From NCBI GenBank assembly GCA_024227155.1, contig JAAELB010000127.1:1-64000 (forward strand): a stretch of 64,000 nt of DNA, given 5' to 3'. The DNA comes from Desulfobulbaceae bacterium (GTDB taxonomy: Bacteria > Desulfobacterota > Desulfobulbia > Desulfobulbales > Desulfocapsaceae). The position numbers and the translations under genes were made by a program. Positions 27,244 through 34,990 of the stretch are shown here, piece after piece. Position 1 is the stretch's first letter; each line of letters begins with the position of its first letter. Under the pieces are notes generated by a model. The model was not told where the DNA came from. It worked only from the letters and a program-made list of their open reading frames with translations, and did no database searches.

Positions 27244-28428
27244 ATGCCTGTTTCAGATAAAATGAGATTATACGCGGAGAAATCATCATGGATCCGCAAG
27301 ATGTTCGAAGAAGGTGCGAGGATGAAAGCTGAGCACGGCGCAGAAAACGTCTATGACCTGAGTCTTGGTAATCCGGATGCTCCACCTCCTGCCGAATATA
27401 ACCAGGTCATCCAGGAAATCGTCAAAGATACCAGCCCAGGTGTACACTCCTATATGCCCAACGGCGGCTACCCATGGGTCCGTGAAGCTCTTTCTGCCAG
27501 AATGTCAGCTGAACAGGAAATGAGCATCAGTCATGGTGACATGCTCATGACCTGTGGTGCCGCAGGCGGCCTCAACGTTGTTATGAAGGCGATCCTCAAC
27601 CCTGGTGATGAGGTCATTATCCTTGCACCATATTTTGTAGAATATGTTTTCTATATTGATAACCATGGTGGTGTCGCAAAAATTGTTCCAACCGATGATC
27701 AGTTTAATCTTGACCTCGCTGCAATTGAAGCCGCTATTTCTGATAAAACACGGGCAATTATAATCAATTCACCCAATAACCCGTCGGGCCAGGTCTACTC
27801 AGAAGAGGTGCTCGCAGAACTTGGTAATCTGCTGAAAAAAATGTCGGCATCACTCGGAACCACTATTTTTATGCTCTCGGATGAGCCGTACAGGAAAATT
27901 ATCTTTGATGATCACAAGGTACCCTCAATCTTCAAGGCATACACCAACAGCATAGTGTTATCTTCTTACTCGAAAGATTTGTCTCTTCCTGGTGAAAGAA
28001 TAGGATACCTTGCAGTCCACCCCGAGATTAAAGAGAAAACGCAGCTCCTAGACGCACTGACACTTGCCAACCGCATACTCGGATTTGTTAATGCACCAGC
28101 CCTTATGCAACGGGTGGTGGCTGAACTCCAGGATGTAAGCGTTGATATAACCCACTACGCCAACAGAAAGGAGATTATCTGTAAAATCCTAAAAGAGACC
28201 GGCTTTGAGTTTACTGAACCCAAAGGTGCTTTTTACGTCTTTCCTAAAACTCCAATCGCCGATGATGTAAAATTCGTATCAATTCTCCAGGAAGAGAGAA
28301 TTCTTGCGGTACCTGGTACTGGTTTTGGCTCACCTGGGCATATACGTCTTGCCTTCTGTGTACCGGATGAGGTTATTGAAAACTCTGCCGACAGTTTTAA
28401 ACGGGCGTTTGCCAGGGCAAAGGAGTAG
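27244..28428 (+). CDS. PLP-dependent class I/II aminotransferase
   Basis: A 394-residue fold-type I aminotransferase. Visible are SLGNPDAPPP near the start, the NSPNNPSGQVYS block, and SSYSKDLSLPGERIGY, whose lysine would bind PLP. It resembles aspartate/aromatic aminotransferases; the substrate cannot be fixed from sequence. AAGGAGCACAA precedes the ATG. It is 46 bp after djlA and may be the last gene of the ftsY transcript. Confidence 0.88.
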   Translation: MPVSDKMRLYAEKSSWIRKMFEEGARMKAEHGAENVYDLSLGNPDAPPPAEYNQVIQEIVKDTSPGVHSYMPNGGYPWVREALSARMSAEQEMSISHGDMLMTCGAAGGLNVVMKAILNPGDEVIILAPYFVEYVFYIDNHGGVAKIVPTDDQFNLDLAAIEAAISDKTRAIIINSPNNPSGQVYSEEVLAELGNLLKKMSASLGTTIFMLSDEPYRKIIFDDHKVPSIFKAYTNSIVLSSYSKDLSLPGERIGYLAVHPEIKEKTQLLDALTLANRILGFVNAPALMQRVVAELQDVSVDITHYANRKEIICKILKETGFEFTEPKGAFYVFPKTPIADDVKFVSILQEERILAVPGTGFGSPGHIRLAFCVPDEVIENSADSFKRAFARAKE

Positions 28429-28466
28429 CTTTGTCCCTTATTCCTGAATCCTTGTCACTAAAAAAA

Positions 28467-28497
28467 ATGAGATGAGAGCTAATCGCTCTCATCTCAT
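28467..28497 (-). terminator. Intrinsic terminator (leftward)
   Basis: ATGAGATGAGAGC and GCTCTCATCTCAT form a perfect 13-bp stem with loop TAATC. A run of A at 28460-28467 becomes a T-run on the minus strand, so it best terminates the zeta-like/antitoxin transcript coming from the right. It may also block readthrough from the aminotransferase gene. Confidence 0.7.
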
Positions 28498-28678
28498 CCC
28501 TCTCAAAATGATAGGGAAGTAGCTAAAATGGCACTCCTGTCCTTTGCAAAAATTAATCCGTGGCAAATATATCGTAATACATCATCTTCTGTGCAGCGAT
28601 TGATACTGTTTCCAGATTATCAAAATGGGCTATTTTGTGTCAGCCTGTGGAGAGACAGGAACCCGTCTAAGACCTACG

Positions 28679-29257
28679 TCAAGCGGGAAGGAGATTCTTT
28701 GCCCACTCCGGTAAGGGATGTTTTTTTATTTCATAGTTACCAGACTTCATCACAATAATTTGTCGAAAAGGATCGTCCTTAGAGGAATTATCTAAGATTC
28801 TCGCTTCATCGACTAAAGATAAAGCCGTTTTAATGTGCTCCATAGTTCTAGGTATTCGAGAATGAATCTTTTCAGTTGGGACGCTATGCCCCCCCTCTGA
28901 GACACGCTGTTTGACCCTGGCCTCATTCAGGCTTGAATCAAATAAATGAATATACACAAGAATAACCTTATAGCCATAAGCCTTTGCCTGGGCAACGAAG
29001 TCAATCTTTGATTCATGAGAGAAAACCGTTTCAAAACAAAAAGAAATACCTTGTGTGATCAGTTCTTCTCTGATTCGAGCGGCCAGGATAGCAGCATGAT
29101 AGCTTAGTTCCTCCAGATTCTCTGAACCAATTTCTTTAGCTATTAAATCTGCATTCACAAATTTGATGCCGTATTTGGCAAGATACAAATTGTAGAATGT
29201 AGATTTCCCAGCACCATTCCCGCCAGCCAATACCCAAAGTTGTCTTGGATTAGCCAT
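28679..29257 (-). CDS. Zeta-toxin-like P-loop kinase
   Basis: A 192-residue protein with Walker A GGNGAGKS (12-19), FVNADLIAKEI, FCFETVFSHESK and VKQRVSEGGHSVP, the layout of zeta-toxin-like ATPases/kinases. Zeta toxins phosphorylate UDP-amino-sugar precursors; many chromosomal relatives are untested. The start overlaps the upstream antitoxin's stop by one base (TAATG), as expected for a toxin-antitoxin pair. It lies at the left edge of an accessory patch. Confidence 0.8.
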   Translation of the reverse strand: MANPRQLWVLAGGNGAGKSTFYNLYLAKYGIKFVNADLIAKEIGSENLEELSYHAAILAARIREELITQGISFCFETVFSHESKIDFVAQAKAYGYKVILVYIHLFDSSLNEARVKQRVSEGGHSVPTEKIHSRIPRTMEHIKTALSLVDEARILDNSSKDDPFRQIIVMKSGNYEIKKHPLPEWAKNLLPA

Positions 29258-29664
29258 TATAGTGCTCTGAAATTACCGTTTTTAAACGAGCCAGTCTTCC
29301 TTTCTCCTGTGATAGAATTCACCTTATCAAGGTAACCAGGATGTTTAACACTGGCTTCATAGTATATCTTGGCAGCCGTTACCTTTTCAGCGAGAAGTCC
29401 TTTCGTCCTATCGTTTTCGAGATCACTAAATATAGAGTCTGAATCAACAGGAATGGATTGAGCAGTTGGGGTTACCTCTAATTTTAATGCTTTTATACCT
29501 TGAGACACGGCATAAGCATCTGCAATATTTAGTTTAGATGAAATGACCTTACCTAGCTTTGCCCAGTACTCAAGCTGTTTGGCCTTAGACCTGTTTTGAA
29601 TTTTGGCCTCACGTTCCGCTTGAAGCGCCAGGTCTTGGTCTATCCTAAAAGATACAGTGGTCAT
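29257..29664 (-). CDS. ParD-like antitoxin paired with zeta-like toxin
   Basis: A 135-residue protein; the N-terminus MTTVSFRIDQDLALQAEREAKIQNRSKAKQLEYWAKLGK resembles the ParD-like antitoxin family with a ribbon-helix-helix start. The remainder is charged and ends with RKTGSFKNGNFRAL. ATG 29664 is preceded by GGAGGTTGTG; a GTG one codon earlier is too close to the ribosome site. It sits directly before the zeta-like gene. The palindrome at 29696-29712 upstream is a likely autoregulatory operator. Confidence 0.72.
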   Translation of the reverse strand: MTTVSFRIDQDLALQAEREAKIQNRSKAKQLEYWAKLGKVISSKLNIADAYAVSQGIKALKLEVTPTAQSIPVDSDSIFSDLENDRTKGLLAEKVTAAKIYYEASVKHPGYLDKVNSITGERKTGSFKNGNFRAL

Positions 29665-29695
29665 CACAACCTCCTATAGTTGACTTATTCAGCCA

Positions 29696-29712
29696 TGACG
29701 CATCGTGCGTCA
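29696..29712 (-). promoter_or_regulatory. Candidate operator of the zeta-like TA pair
   Basis: TGACGCA-TCG-TGCGTCA is a perfect 7-bp inverted repeat 32 bp upstream of the antitoxin ATG. A further half-like TGATGCA follows at about 29716. Position suits repression by the antitoxin. Confidence 0.5.
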
Positions 29713-29801
29713 CGTTGATGCATTATACCACACAAATATTGCTAATTAAAGGTGATGTCAACTTAATTTTAGAGCCTTTCTGCATGTAAGTCCACACAAG
29801 G

Positions 29802-29830
29802 TTGATTTTATACTGCTGGCGGTATATATT
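29802..29830 (+). promoter_or_regulatory. hicAB promoter with internal operator
   Basis: TTGATT (29802-29807) and TATATT (29825-29830) are separated by 17 bp. An inverted repeat TATAC...GTATA (29809-29826) fills the spacer, so a repressor bound there would block RNA polymerase. HicB antitoxins commonly act this way. Confidence 0.5.
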
Positions 29831-29860
29831 ATAAGGTGTAATTTATGGAAAGGAAATCAC

Positions 29861-30043
29861 TTGAATAGTAAAGAAATTATTAAAATGATCGAAGCTGACG
29901 GCTGGCAACTTGTAAGAGCTAAAGGCAGTCACCATCATTTCAAACATCCAACCAAGAAAGGGTTGGTTACAATTCCTCATCCCAAAAGGACGCTACCAAA
30001 AGGCACAGTGTCGAACATTTTGAAACAAGCTGGATTAAAATAA
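29861..30043 (+). CDS. hicA: HicA family mRNA interferase toxin
   Basis: A 60-residue dsRBD-fold protein of standard HicA size. It shows MIEADGWQLVRAKGSHHHFKHP, with catalytic His24 in the GSH motif, and the ending TIPHPKRTLPKGTVSNILKQAGL. HicA cleaves mRNA when freed from HicB. The start is TTG at 29861 after AAGGAAATCAC; the nearby ATG at 29845 is out of frame and stops after seven codons, so it may be a tiny leader that limits toxin translation. hicB follows after 12 bp. Confidence 0.92.
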   Translation: MNSKEIIKMIEADGWQLVRAKGSHHHFKHPTKKGLVTIPHPKRTLPKGTVSNILKQAGLK

Positions 30044-30055
30044 AGAGGTAAACCC

Positions 30056-30451
30056 ATGAAATATCCTGTTGCAATACAAAAAGACGAAGATTCCTGTTAT
30101 GGCGTGACAGTACCCGATATTCCTGGCTGTTTTTCTGCTGGTGAATCATTAGATGAGGCTATGAAAAATGTTCAGGAAGCTATTTCAGGGCATCTTGAAA
30201 TTTTAGCAGAAGATGGAGAGCTTGCCCCTAAACCTTCCACCGTAGATGATCATATCAAAAACGATGAACTTGCAGGAGCAACTTGGGCATATGTTGATTT
30301 AGATGTATCTGCTTTTTTAGGAAAGAGCGAGAAAGCCACTGTAACTTTACCTAAATTACTTATTACAAAAATTGATGCGCTTGTGGCAGCGGGAGGAGCA
30401 AAAAACCGGTCTTCTTTTTTGGCTGACTCAGCCATGAAATCGTTGAGATAA
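30056..30451 (+). CDS. hicB: HicB family antitoxin
   Basis: A 131-residue antitoxin with the N-terminal partial RNase-H fold (YPVAIQKDEDSCYGVTVPDIPGCFSAGES) that covers HicA, and a C-terminal ribbon-helix-helix (ATVTLPKLLITKIDALV) for DNA binding. It follows hicA by 12 bp with AGAGGTAAACCC before the ATG. It probably represses the pair through the palindrome at 29809-29826. Confidence 0.92.
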   Translation: MKYPVAIQKDEDSCYGVTVPDIPGCFSAGESLDEAMKNVQEAISGHLEILAEDGELAPKPSTVDDHIKNDELAGATWAYVDLDVSAFLGKSEKATVTLPKLLITKIDALVAAGGAKNRSSFLADSAMKSLR

Positions 30452-30553
30452 TCTATGATTTTGGCATTAAAACGAATGAAAACAACCAGTGCAATAACAG
30501 TAAGATGAGTCGATCTGTCGTAACTACTCCAAAAGTGGTGGTAAAATAGCTAC

Positions 30554-30584
30554 TGGATCCCCGATAAAAACGTTCGGGGATGAC
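30554..30584. repeat. Diverged REP-like palindrome
   Basis: TGGATCCCCGATAAAAACG...GGGGATGAC has the same frame (TGGATCC...TAAAA...GGGATGAC) as the palindromic units at the window's left end, but with a different inner stem. It lies between hicB and the der pseudogene. Confidence 0.5.
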
Positions 30585-30633
30585 ATGTACTATCAAAGAT
30601 CAACAGTGCTATCATTGAGGTCAAGAGTCTTGG

Positions 30634-31193
30634 TGAATCGGCACCTTATCGAGCCCTAATCCTTCCCGGAATCTATTCACCAGATACCTTTCATAGGAAA
30701 AGTGTACCCCCTTGTATGAGTTTGTCATAATCACAAATTTGGGGGGCGGGTTCCTATTTGAGAAGTGTAATAAAACTTTAACCGCTTATTTTTATAGATG
30801 GGCGGAGAATGTTGATCCACCGCATCTTCCAGTAGTCGATTGAGGACAGAAGTTGGGAATGTAGCGCTATATTGGCGAAAGACAGAACCGATCGTGGGAA
30901 ACATACGCTTTATTCCATAGCCGGTAAGTGCGGAAACATTTAAAATCGGCGCGAAACCCACAAAAGTAAGAACCCGCCCAACTTCCATCATCACAGCTTC
31001 CTGGCGTTTTTTATCATCTTTGATCAAGTCCCATTTGTTCACCAGATGAAAAACCGGTTTTTCAGTCCTTCGTAAGAGATCTACTACTTCCCAGTCGGCA
31101 GGAGTAATTCCTTCTTATCATCCATAAGAAAAAGTACGATATCCGCTTCTTCAATGGCTAGTAGCGCCTGCTCGCCGATATGGTGCACCAGCG
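30634..31193 (-). pseudogene. der: Decayed partial copy of der
   Basis: This stretch matches 32469-33559 of the intact der gene nearly base for base, but about 530 bp are missing internally. The join falls at TTCACCAG, a sequence found at both edges of the deleted part (around 32874-32881 and 33406-33413 of der), pointing to a short-homology deletion. Two single-base losses break the frame, one near 30738 and one near 31113. It lacks the first G1 region and the last ~14 codons. High identity means the duplication is recent. It cannot encode a working GTPase. Confidence 0.92.
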
Positions 31194-31214
31194 AAGCGAC
31201 AGAGAGCGAGCGAC

Positions 31215-31260
31215 AGGGTCTTGAAATGTAATAATTATTATATTTCAAGATAATGACCCT
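31215..31260. other. Nested AT-rich palindrome at the duplication edge
   Basis: AGGGTC (31215-31220) and GACCCT (31255-31260) enclose a 28-base near-perfect palindrome (31221-31248) centred on TAATAATTATTA, with a 6-base bulge. It lies 22 bp beyond the end of the der copy. It could fold as a strong hairpin or cruciform. Confidence 0.6.
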
Positions 31261-31324
31261 ACACTTCATGTGTCGTTCAAAATCAGTGACCTTTTGTATT
31301 GCTACTAAAAAGTAGACAATTAAT

Positions 31325-31358
31325 GGCTCGACATACTTTTATATGTACTTGTCGAGCC
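31325..31358. other. Hairpin
   Basis: GGCTCGACA pairs with TGTCGAGCC (9 bp, perfect) around a 16-base loop that itself contains TAC/GTA. No T-run follows on either strand. It lies in a gene-free stretch (31194-31609) in which I see no supported gene. Confidence 0.5.
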
Positions 31359-31549
31359 AATAAGCCTCCGTATCATATATGTTCTTTGCCAACCTTATCT
31401 ATATAAGTAAATCAATTGTTTAAATTACTTCCTGTTAATCTCCCGTTTGATCGTTATGAGCACTAAGATTGGTGAAATTTGATGTGTACAGGAATTAATG
31501 TAAATTTCCGAAATGAAGAAAGCAAAAAGATATTTGAGTTGGCAATATT

Positions 31550-31603
31550 AACTTGAGCTTCACCGGAGTCGCGCTTTTTGCAGCATCCGGTGAAACTCAA
31601 GTT
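31550..31603 (-). terminator. Strong hairpin after the GNAT gene
   Basis: AACTTGAG-C-TTCACCGGA pairs with TCCGGTGAA-A-CTCAAGTT, 17 paired bases with one mismatch, around an 18-base loop. It lies 6 bp after the stop of the leftward GNAT gene. A T-run is absent, so termination is likely but not certain. Confidence 0.5.
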
Positions 31604-31609
31604 ATAAAA

Positions 31610-32155
31610 TTATTCTCTCCAGTGCTGGGGCTCATTTAAGACTTTTGAACATTGAACCTTGCCAGAGTTCTTTTTTAAGACATCACTGTTCAATTCTTGA
31701 ATCATCCATGCTTCTGCGTGCTCTTCTGGTATAGAATAAGGTGCTTCAAAACCTTGCTCCCCAGCAGGTATAAAGCCGCAACGTGGGTAATAGGTAGGAT
31801 GACCAAGAACAAAAACTAACTCTGTGCCGGATTTTTTAAGTAGTCTCAAACCTTCATTAATTAGTTTTTTGCCAATGCCCTTCTTTTGTTCTTCTGGCAA
31901 AATGGCCAATGGAGCCAAGATTTGTGCAGATATTCGATTTTCTGCTCTTGTAACTACTGCTTTTGTGAACAAAATATGGCCAATAATATTGTCGTTATCA
32001 ACAGCAACTAATGATAATATTGGTAGTGCTGTTTCATCAGCCAGTAGATCATTAACGAGTTTGGCAATTACCGGTCCTTTATCTTTCCCAAATGCTTGGC
32101 TGTGGATGTTCAGTATTTCTTTACGTTCTGATTGTGTCGATTTTCTTATCTTCAA
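31610..32155 (-). CDS. GNAT N-acetyltransferase (YhbS-like)
   Basis: A 181-residue acetyltransferase with the acetyl-CoA loop LPEEQKKGIGKKLI and VFVLGHPTYYPRCGFIPA, the YhbS-type ending. It acetylates an unknown small molecule or protein. A second member of the same subfamily lies at 58408-58887. This copy sits alone between intact der and its decayed copy, with strong hairpins around it, so it may have arrived with the event that duplicated der. The ORF matches the family's normal start MKIRK. Confidence 0.85.
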   Translation of the reverse strand: MKIRKSTQSERKEILNIHSQAFGKDKGPVIAKLVNDLLADETALPILSLVAVDNDNIIGHILFTKAVVTRAENRISAQILAPLAILPEEQKKGIGKKLINEGLRLLKKSGTELVFVLGHPTYYPRCGFIPAGEQGFEAPYSIPEEHAEAWMIQELNSDVLKKNSGKVQCSKVLNEPQHWRE

Positions 32156-32381
32156 TGTATATTCCTCTATGTTGGTGCTAAAGAGTTAGTTGGCTGTGAA
32201 AGACAATTTGAGAATGTGGACAACAATGTTAGTCAACAGCGCACTTGTCGCTAATCAATATGCCGAATTTACTGAAATTACATTAAGAATGTGTTGCTGT
32301 CAGAAGGTACAACTATACTGCACAGGTTCAATCGAAACAATCTGGAGAGGAAAAATCAAAGATAGTCTATTCTTTCGACAT

Positions 32382-32413
32382 AAAAATGCAGCGCCCCTCA
32401 GCACTGCATTTTT
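32382..32413 (-). terminator. Intrinsic terminator of der
   Basis: AAAAATGCAG and CTGCATTTTT form the outer stem, with two more GC pairs and loop CCCTCA. The T-run on the minus strand directly follows the stem. It lies 13 bp beyond the der stop and could also work rightward. Confidence 0.8.
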
Positions 32414-32425
32414 TATATAATCACA

Positions 32426-33775
32426 TTATTTTTTTTCCCGCTGACTGGATTTATCTTTAAAGATGATCTGAATAGGCACCTTGTCGAGCCCTAATCCTTC
32501 CCGGAATCTATTCACCAGATACCTTTCATAGGAAAAGTGTACCCCCTTGTATGAGTTTGTCATAATCACAAATTTTGGGGGACGGGTTCCTATTTGAGAA
32601 GTGTAATAAAACTTTAATCGCTTATTTTTATAGATGGGTGGAGAATGTTGATCCACCGCATCTTCCAGTAGTCGATTGAGGGCAGAAGTTGGGAATGTAG
32701 CACTATATTGGCGAAAGACAGAGCCGATCGTAGGAAACATACGCTTTATTCCATAGCCGGTAAGTGCGGAAACATTTAAAATCGGCGCGAAACCCACAAA
32801 AGGAAGAACCCGCCCAACTTCCATCATCACGGCTTCCTGGCGTTTTTTATCATCTTTGATCAAGTCCCATTTGTTCACCAGTACAATCAACCCCCGGCCT
32901 TCTTCAAGGACATAGCCTATAACCTTGGTATCCTGCTCTGTAATACCCTCTTCCGCATCAATTAAAACCACCGCAACATCGCATCTTCCCATGGCTGCGA
33001 GGGATTTAAGAATGCTGAATTTTTCCAGTTTTTCTTTGGTTTTCCCTTTTCTGCGTATTCCTGCGGTATCAATAAAGAGATAGCTATATTTGCCCTGTGT
33101 TACCAGGGTGTCAACACTATCTCTTGTTGTTCCTGAGATATCAGAGACAACCATTCGATCCTCGCCTAGAATCATATTGATCATTGAAGACTTGCCCACA
33201 TTAGGTCTGCCAAAGAAAGCCACTTTTACGGTTCCATCAGGCAATTCGAGATCATTGCCTTCGGTCTCGATTGACTCACATAAGCCATCCATCAGCGTTC
33301 TGAAGCCATAACTGTGCTCTGCGGACAAGGCCCACAACTGATCGACTCCCAACTCATAAAAGGGTGCAATAAGTTCAATTTCCTTTTCAGGGCTGTCGAT
33401 TTTATTCACCAGATGAAAAACCGGTTTTTCAGTCCTTCGTAAAAGGTCTACTACTTCCCAGTCGGCAGGGGTAATTCCTTCTTTTCCATCCATAAGAAAA
33501 AGTACTATATCCGCTTCTTCAATGGCTAGTAGCGCCTGCTCGCGGATATGGTGCACCAGAGCATCTTCCGGGTTATCGTCAATGCCCCCGGTATCCACTA
33601 AAATGAAGCCCTTATCTTCCCACACTACTCGGTCGTAATGCCTGTCCCTTGTTACCCCTGGGGTTGGATCCACTAAGGCCTTACGTGATTTTGTTATTCT
33701 ATTAAAAAGTGTAGATTTTCCAACATTAGGTCGGCCGACAAGGGCCACGATTGGAAGATTATCTTGTGTTGACAT
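32426..33775 (-). CDS. der: Ribosome-assembly GTPase Der (EngA)
   Basis: A 449-residue protein with two tandem GTPase domains (GRPNVGKSTLFNRI near residue 15, and GRPNVGKSSMINMI near 190) and a C-terminal KH-like domain. Der is essential for 50S subunit maturation. ATG 33775 is preceded by AGGAACCTACT; a TTG at 33790 would add five residues. This is the intact copy; a shortened, frameshifted copy lies 1.2 kb downstream at 30634-31193. Confidence 0.96.
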   Translation of the reverse strand: MSTQDNLPIVALVGRPNVGKSTLFNRITKSRKALVDPTPGVTRDRHYDRVVWEDKGFILVDTGGIDDNPEDALVHHIREQALLAIEEADIVLFLMDGKEGITPADWEVVDLLRRTEKPVFHLVNKIDSPEKEIELIAPFYELGVDQLWALSAEHSYGFRTLMDGLCESIETEGNDLELPDGTVKVAFFGRPNVGKSSMINMILGEDRMVVSDISGTTRDSVDTLVTQGKYSYLFIDTAGIRRKGKTKEKLEKFSILKSLAAMGRCDVAVVLIDAEEGITEQDTKVIGYVLEEGRGLIVLVNKWDLIKDDKKRQEAVMMEVGRVLPFVGFAPILNVSALTGYGIKRMFPTIGSVFRQYSATFPTSALNRLLEDAVDQHSPPIYKNKRLKFYYTSQIGTRPPKFVIMTNSYKGVHFSYERYLVNRFREGLGLDKVPIQIIFKDKSSQREKK

Positions 33776-33857
33776 AGTAGGTTCCTGCAATTAATTGAAA
33801 TATGTATTTGGAGTTTTTCTGAGTAATCTGGCGTATCGCCCTTCCAATCATCTGTTT

Positions 33858-34976
33858 TTATAGAATATGCCCCCGCATAGCTTTTTGAGCCATATTCCTT
33901 ACTAAGGGGAAATCTTCGAAAAACGGTTTTTCAAGTCTGGTGTTCAAAGAATCCAGTGCTGGGACTATAAAATTTTTAAAAAAAATCTTTTTCCTCACTT
34001 TGTACAGGAAAGCGAAAGCGCCAATAATCTGCAAATTCCTCTGCAGGGCCAGAAAATTATAGTCTACAATAAACTGATCACGATCAACTGCCAGGTGATT
34101 CTCTAGAATGCAAATGTAAGTTTCCAGCAATTCGTCCTGGTTTTCCTGAGATAAACCACAATAGGGGTCAATCAGTAGTGAGGCGACATCGTAACCAAGG
34201 GGGCCGAGTCTTCCCCCCTGAAAATCGATAAATTTTGCTTCCCCTCTGAGCATCATTATATTTCTGGACTGGAAATCCCTGTGTAAAAAATAATCCCCTG
34301 GTGCCCTGTCTGTTCGCCGTGCGATCTCAAGGAATTCTTCCTCAACACCCGCTGGGACTTCGTAACCTGACAGCCCTGTCCAGAAGGCCCTTAAAAAATA
34401 ATTCGACTCTTTTTCAACCATCAGGGAGATATCATAGCGAGGTGTATCCCAACACCACTCCTCTTGAAAGTCTTGAGCACCATGGACCTGCATCACAACT
34501 AAATATTTAAGAACAGCCTTATAAGCAGTGATAATATTCTCATTGGTGTAATCGTCATATTTTTTCTTAGACATCACCTCATCATAAAGTCTGATATCCC
34601 CAAGATCCTCAAAGATAAGCAGACCAGTTTCGCCATCCCATGCCAGAATATCAGGTACAGCTACTCCCTTCTCTTTGAGGTGTTTGCCTATCCGCCACGC
34701 CGCTTCAGCCTCAGCCATTTCATTTGAACTGCACTCAGCAGGGGCAGCAATTATCAGCTGTTGGTGAAAATCTTTATAGGAACTCCCCGAGGCCACCCGC
34801 CAAAATCTTCTAGTGGACCCATCAGCTTCAATCGGAGTAATGTTCTCCCTGGAAAAGAGATCTTTCACATTACCTTGATCTACATAACCAGTTGACAGAA
34901 GGAGCTCTTCTGCCCTTTTTATAATTTTCTGGTCGAAAACTTGACGCATGTTACGGGTTTTCCTTTCACTTTTCAT
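33858..34976 (-). CDS. amgK: MurNAc/GlcNAc anomeric kinase AmgK
   Basis: A 372-residue phosphotransferase of the aminoglycoside-kinase fold: FLHRDFQSRNIMM is the catalytic loop and IDFQGGRLGPLGYDVASLL the metal-binding segment. On its own this family is broad, but the gene directly follows murU (14 bp), the arrangement known for AmgK-MurU, which turns recycled MurNAc into UDP-MurNAc and bypasses de novo synthesis, conferring fosfomycin tolerance in Pseudomonas. The protein is slightly longer than usual; a second Met at residue 10 (MRQVFDQ) is an alternative start. Confidence 0.85.
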   Translation of the reverse strand: MKSERKTRNMRQVFDQKIIKRAEELLLSTGYVDQGNVKDLFSRENITPIEADGSTRRFWRVASGSSYKDFHQQLIIAAPAECSSNEMAEAEAAWRIGKHLKEKGVAVPDILAWDGETGLLIFEDLGDIRLYDEVMSKKKYDDYTNENIITAYKAVLKYLVVMQVHGAQDFQEEWCWDTPRYDISLMVEKESNYFLRAFWTGLSGYEVPAGVEEEFLEIARRTDRAPGDYFLHRDFQSRNIMMLRGEAKFIDFQGGRLGPLGYDVASLLIDPYCGLSQENQDELLETYICILENHLAVDRDQFIVDYNFLALQRNLQIIGAFAFLYKVRKKIFFKNFIVPALDSLNTRLEKPFFEDFPLVRNMAQKAMRGHIL

Positions 34977-34990
34977 TTCCCAAGTTCAAC

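Noticed and set aside
28528-28758. 76-codon rightward ORF
   Set aside because: Overlaps the zeta-like gene in antisense and has no recognisable motif.
31460-31560. 24-codon ORF starting MCTGINVNF
   Set aside because: Too short and without a ribosome site to support.
31550-31603. Integron attC site
   Set aside because: A single-gene unit with a hairpin suggested a cassette, but the R-box consensus (GTTRRRY) is absent at both ends.
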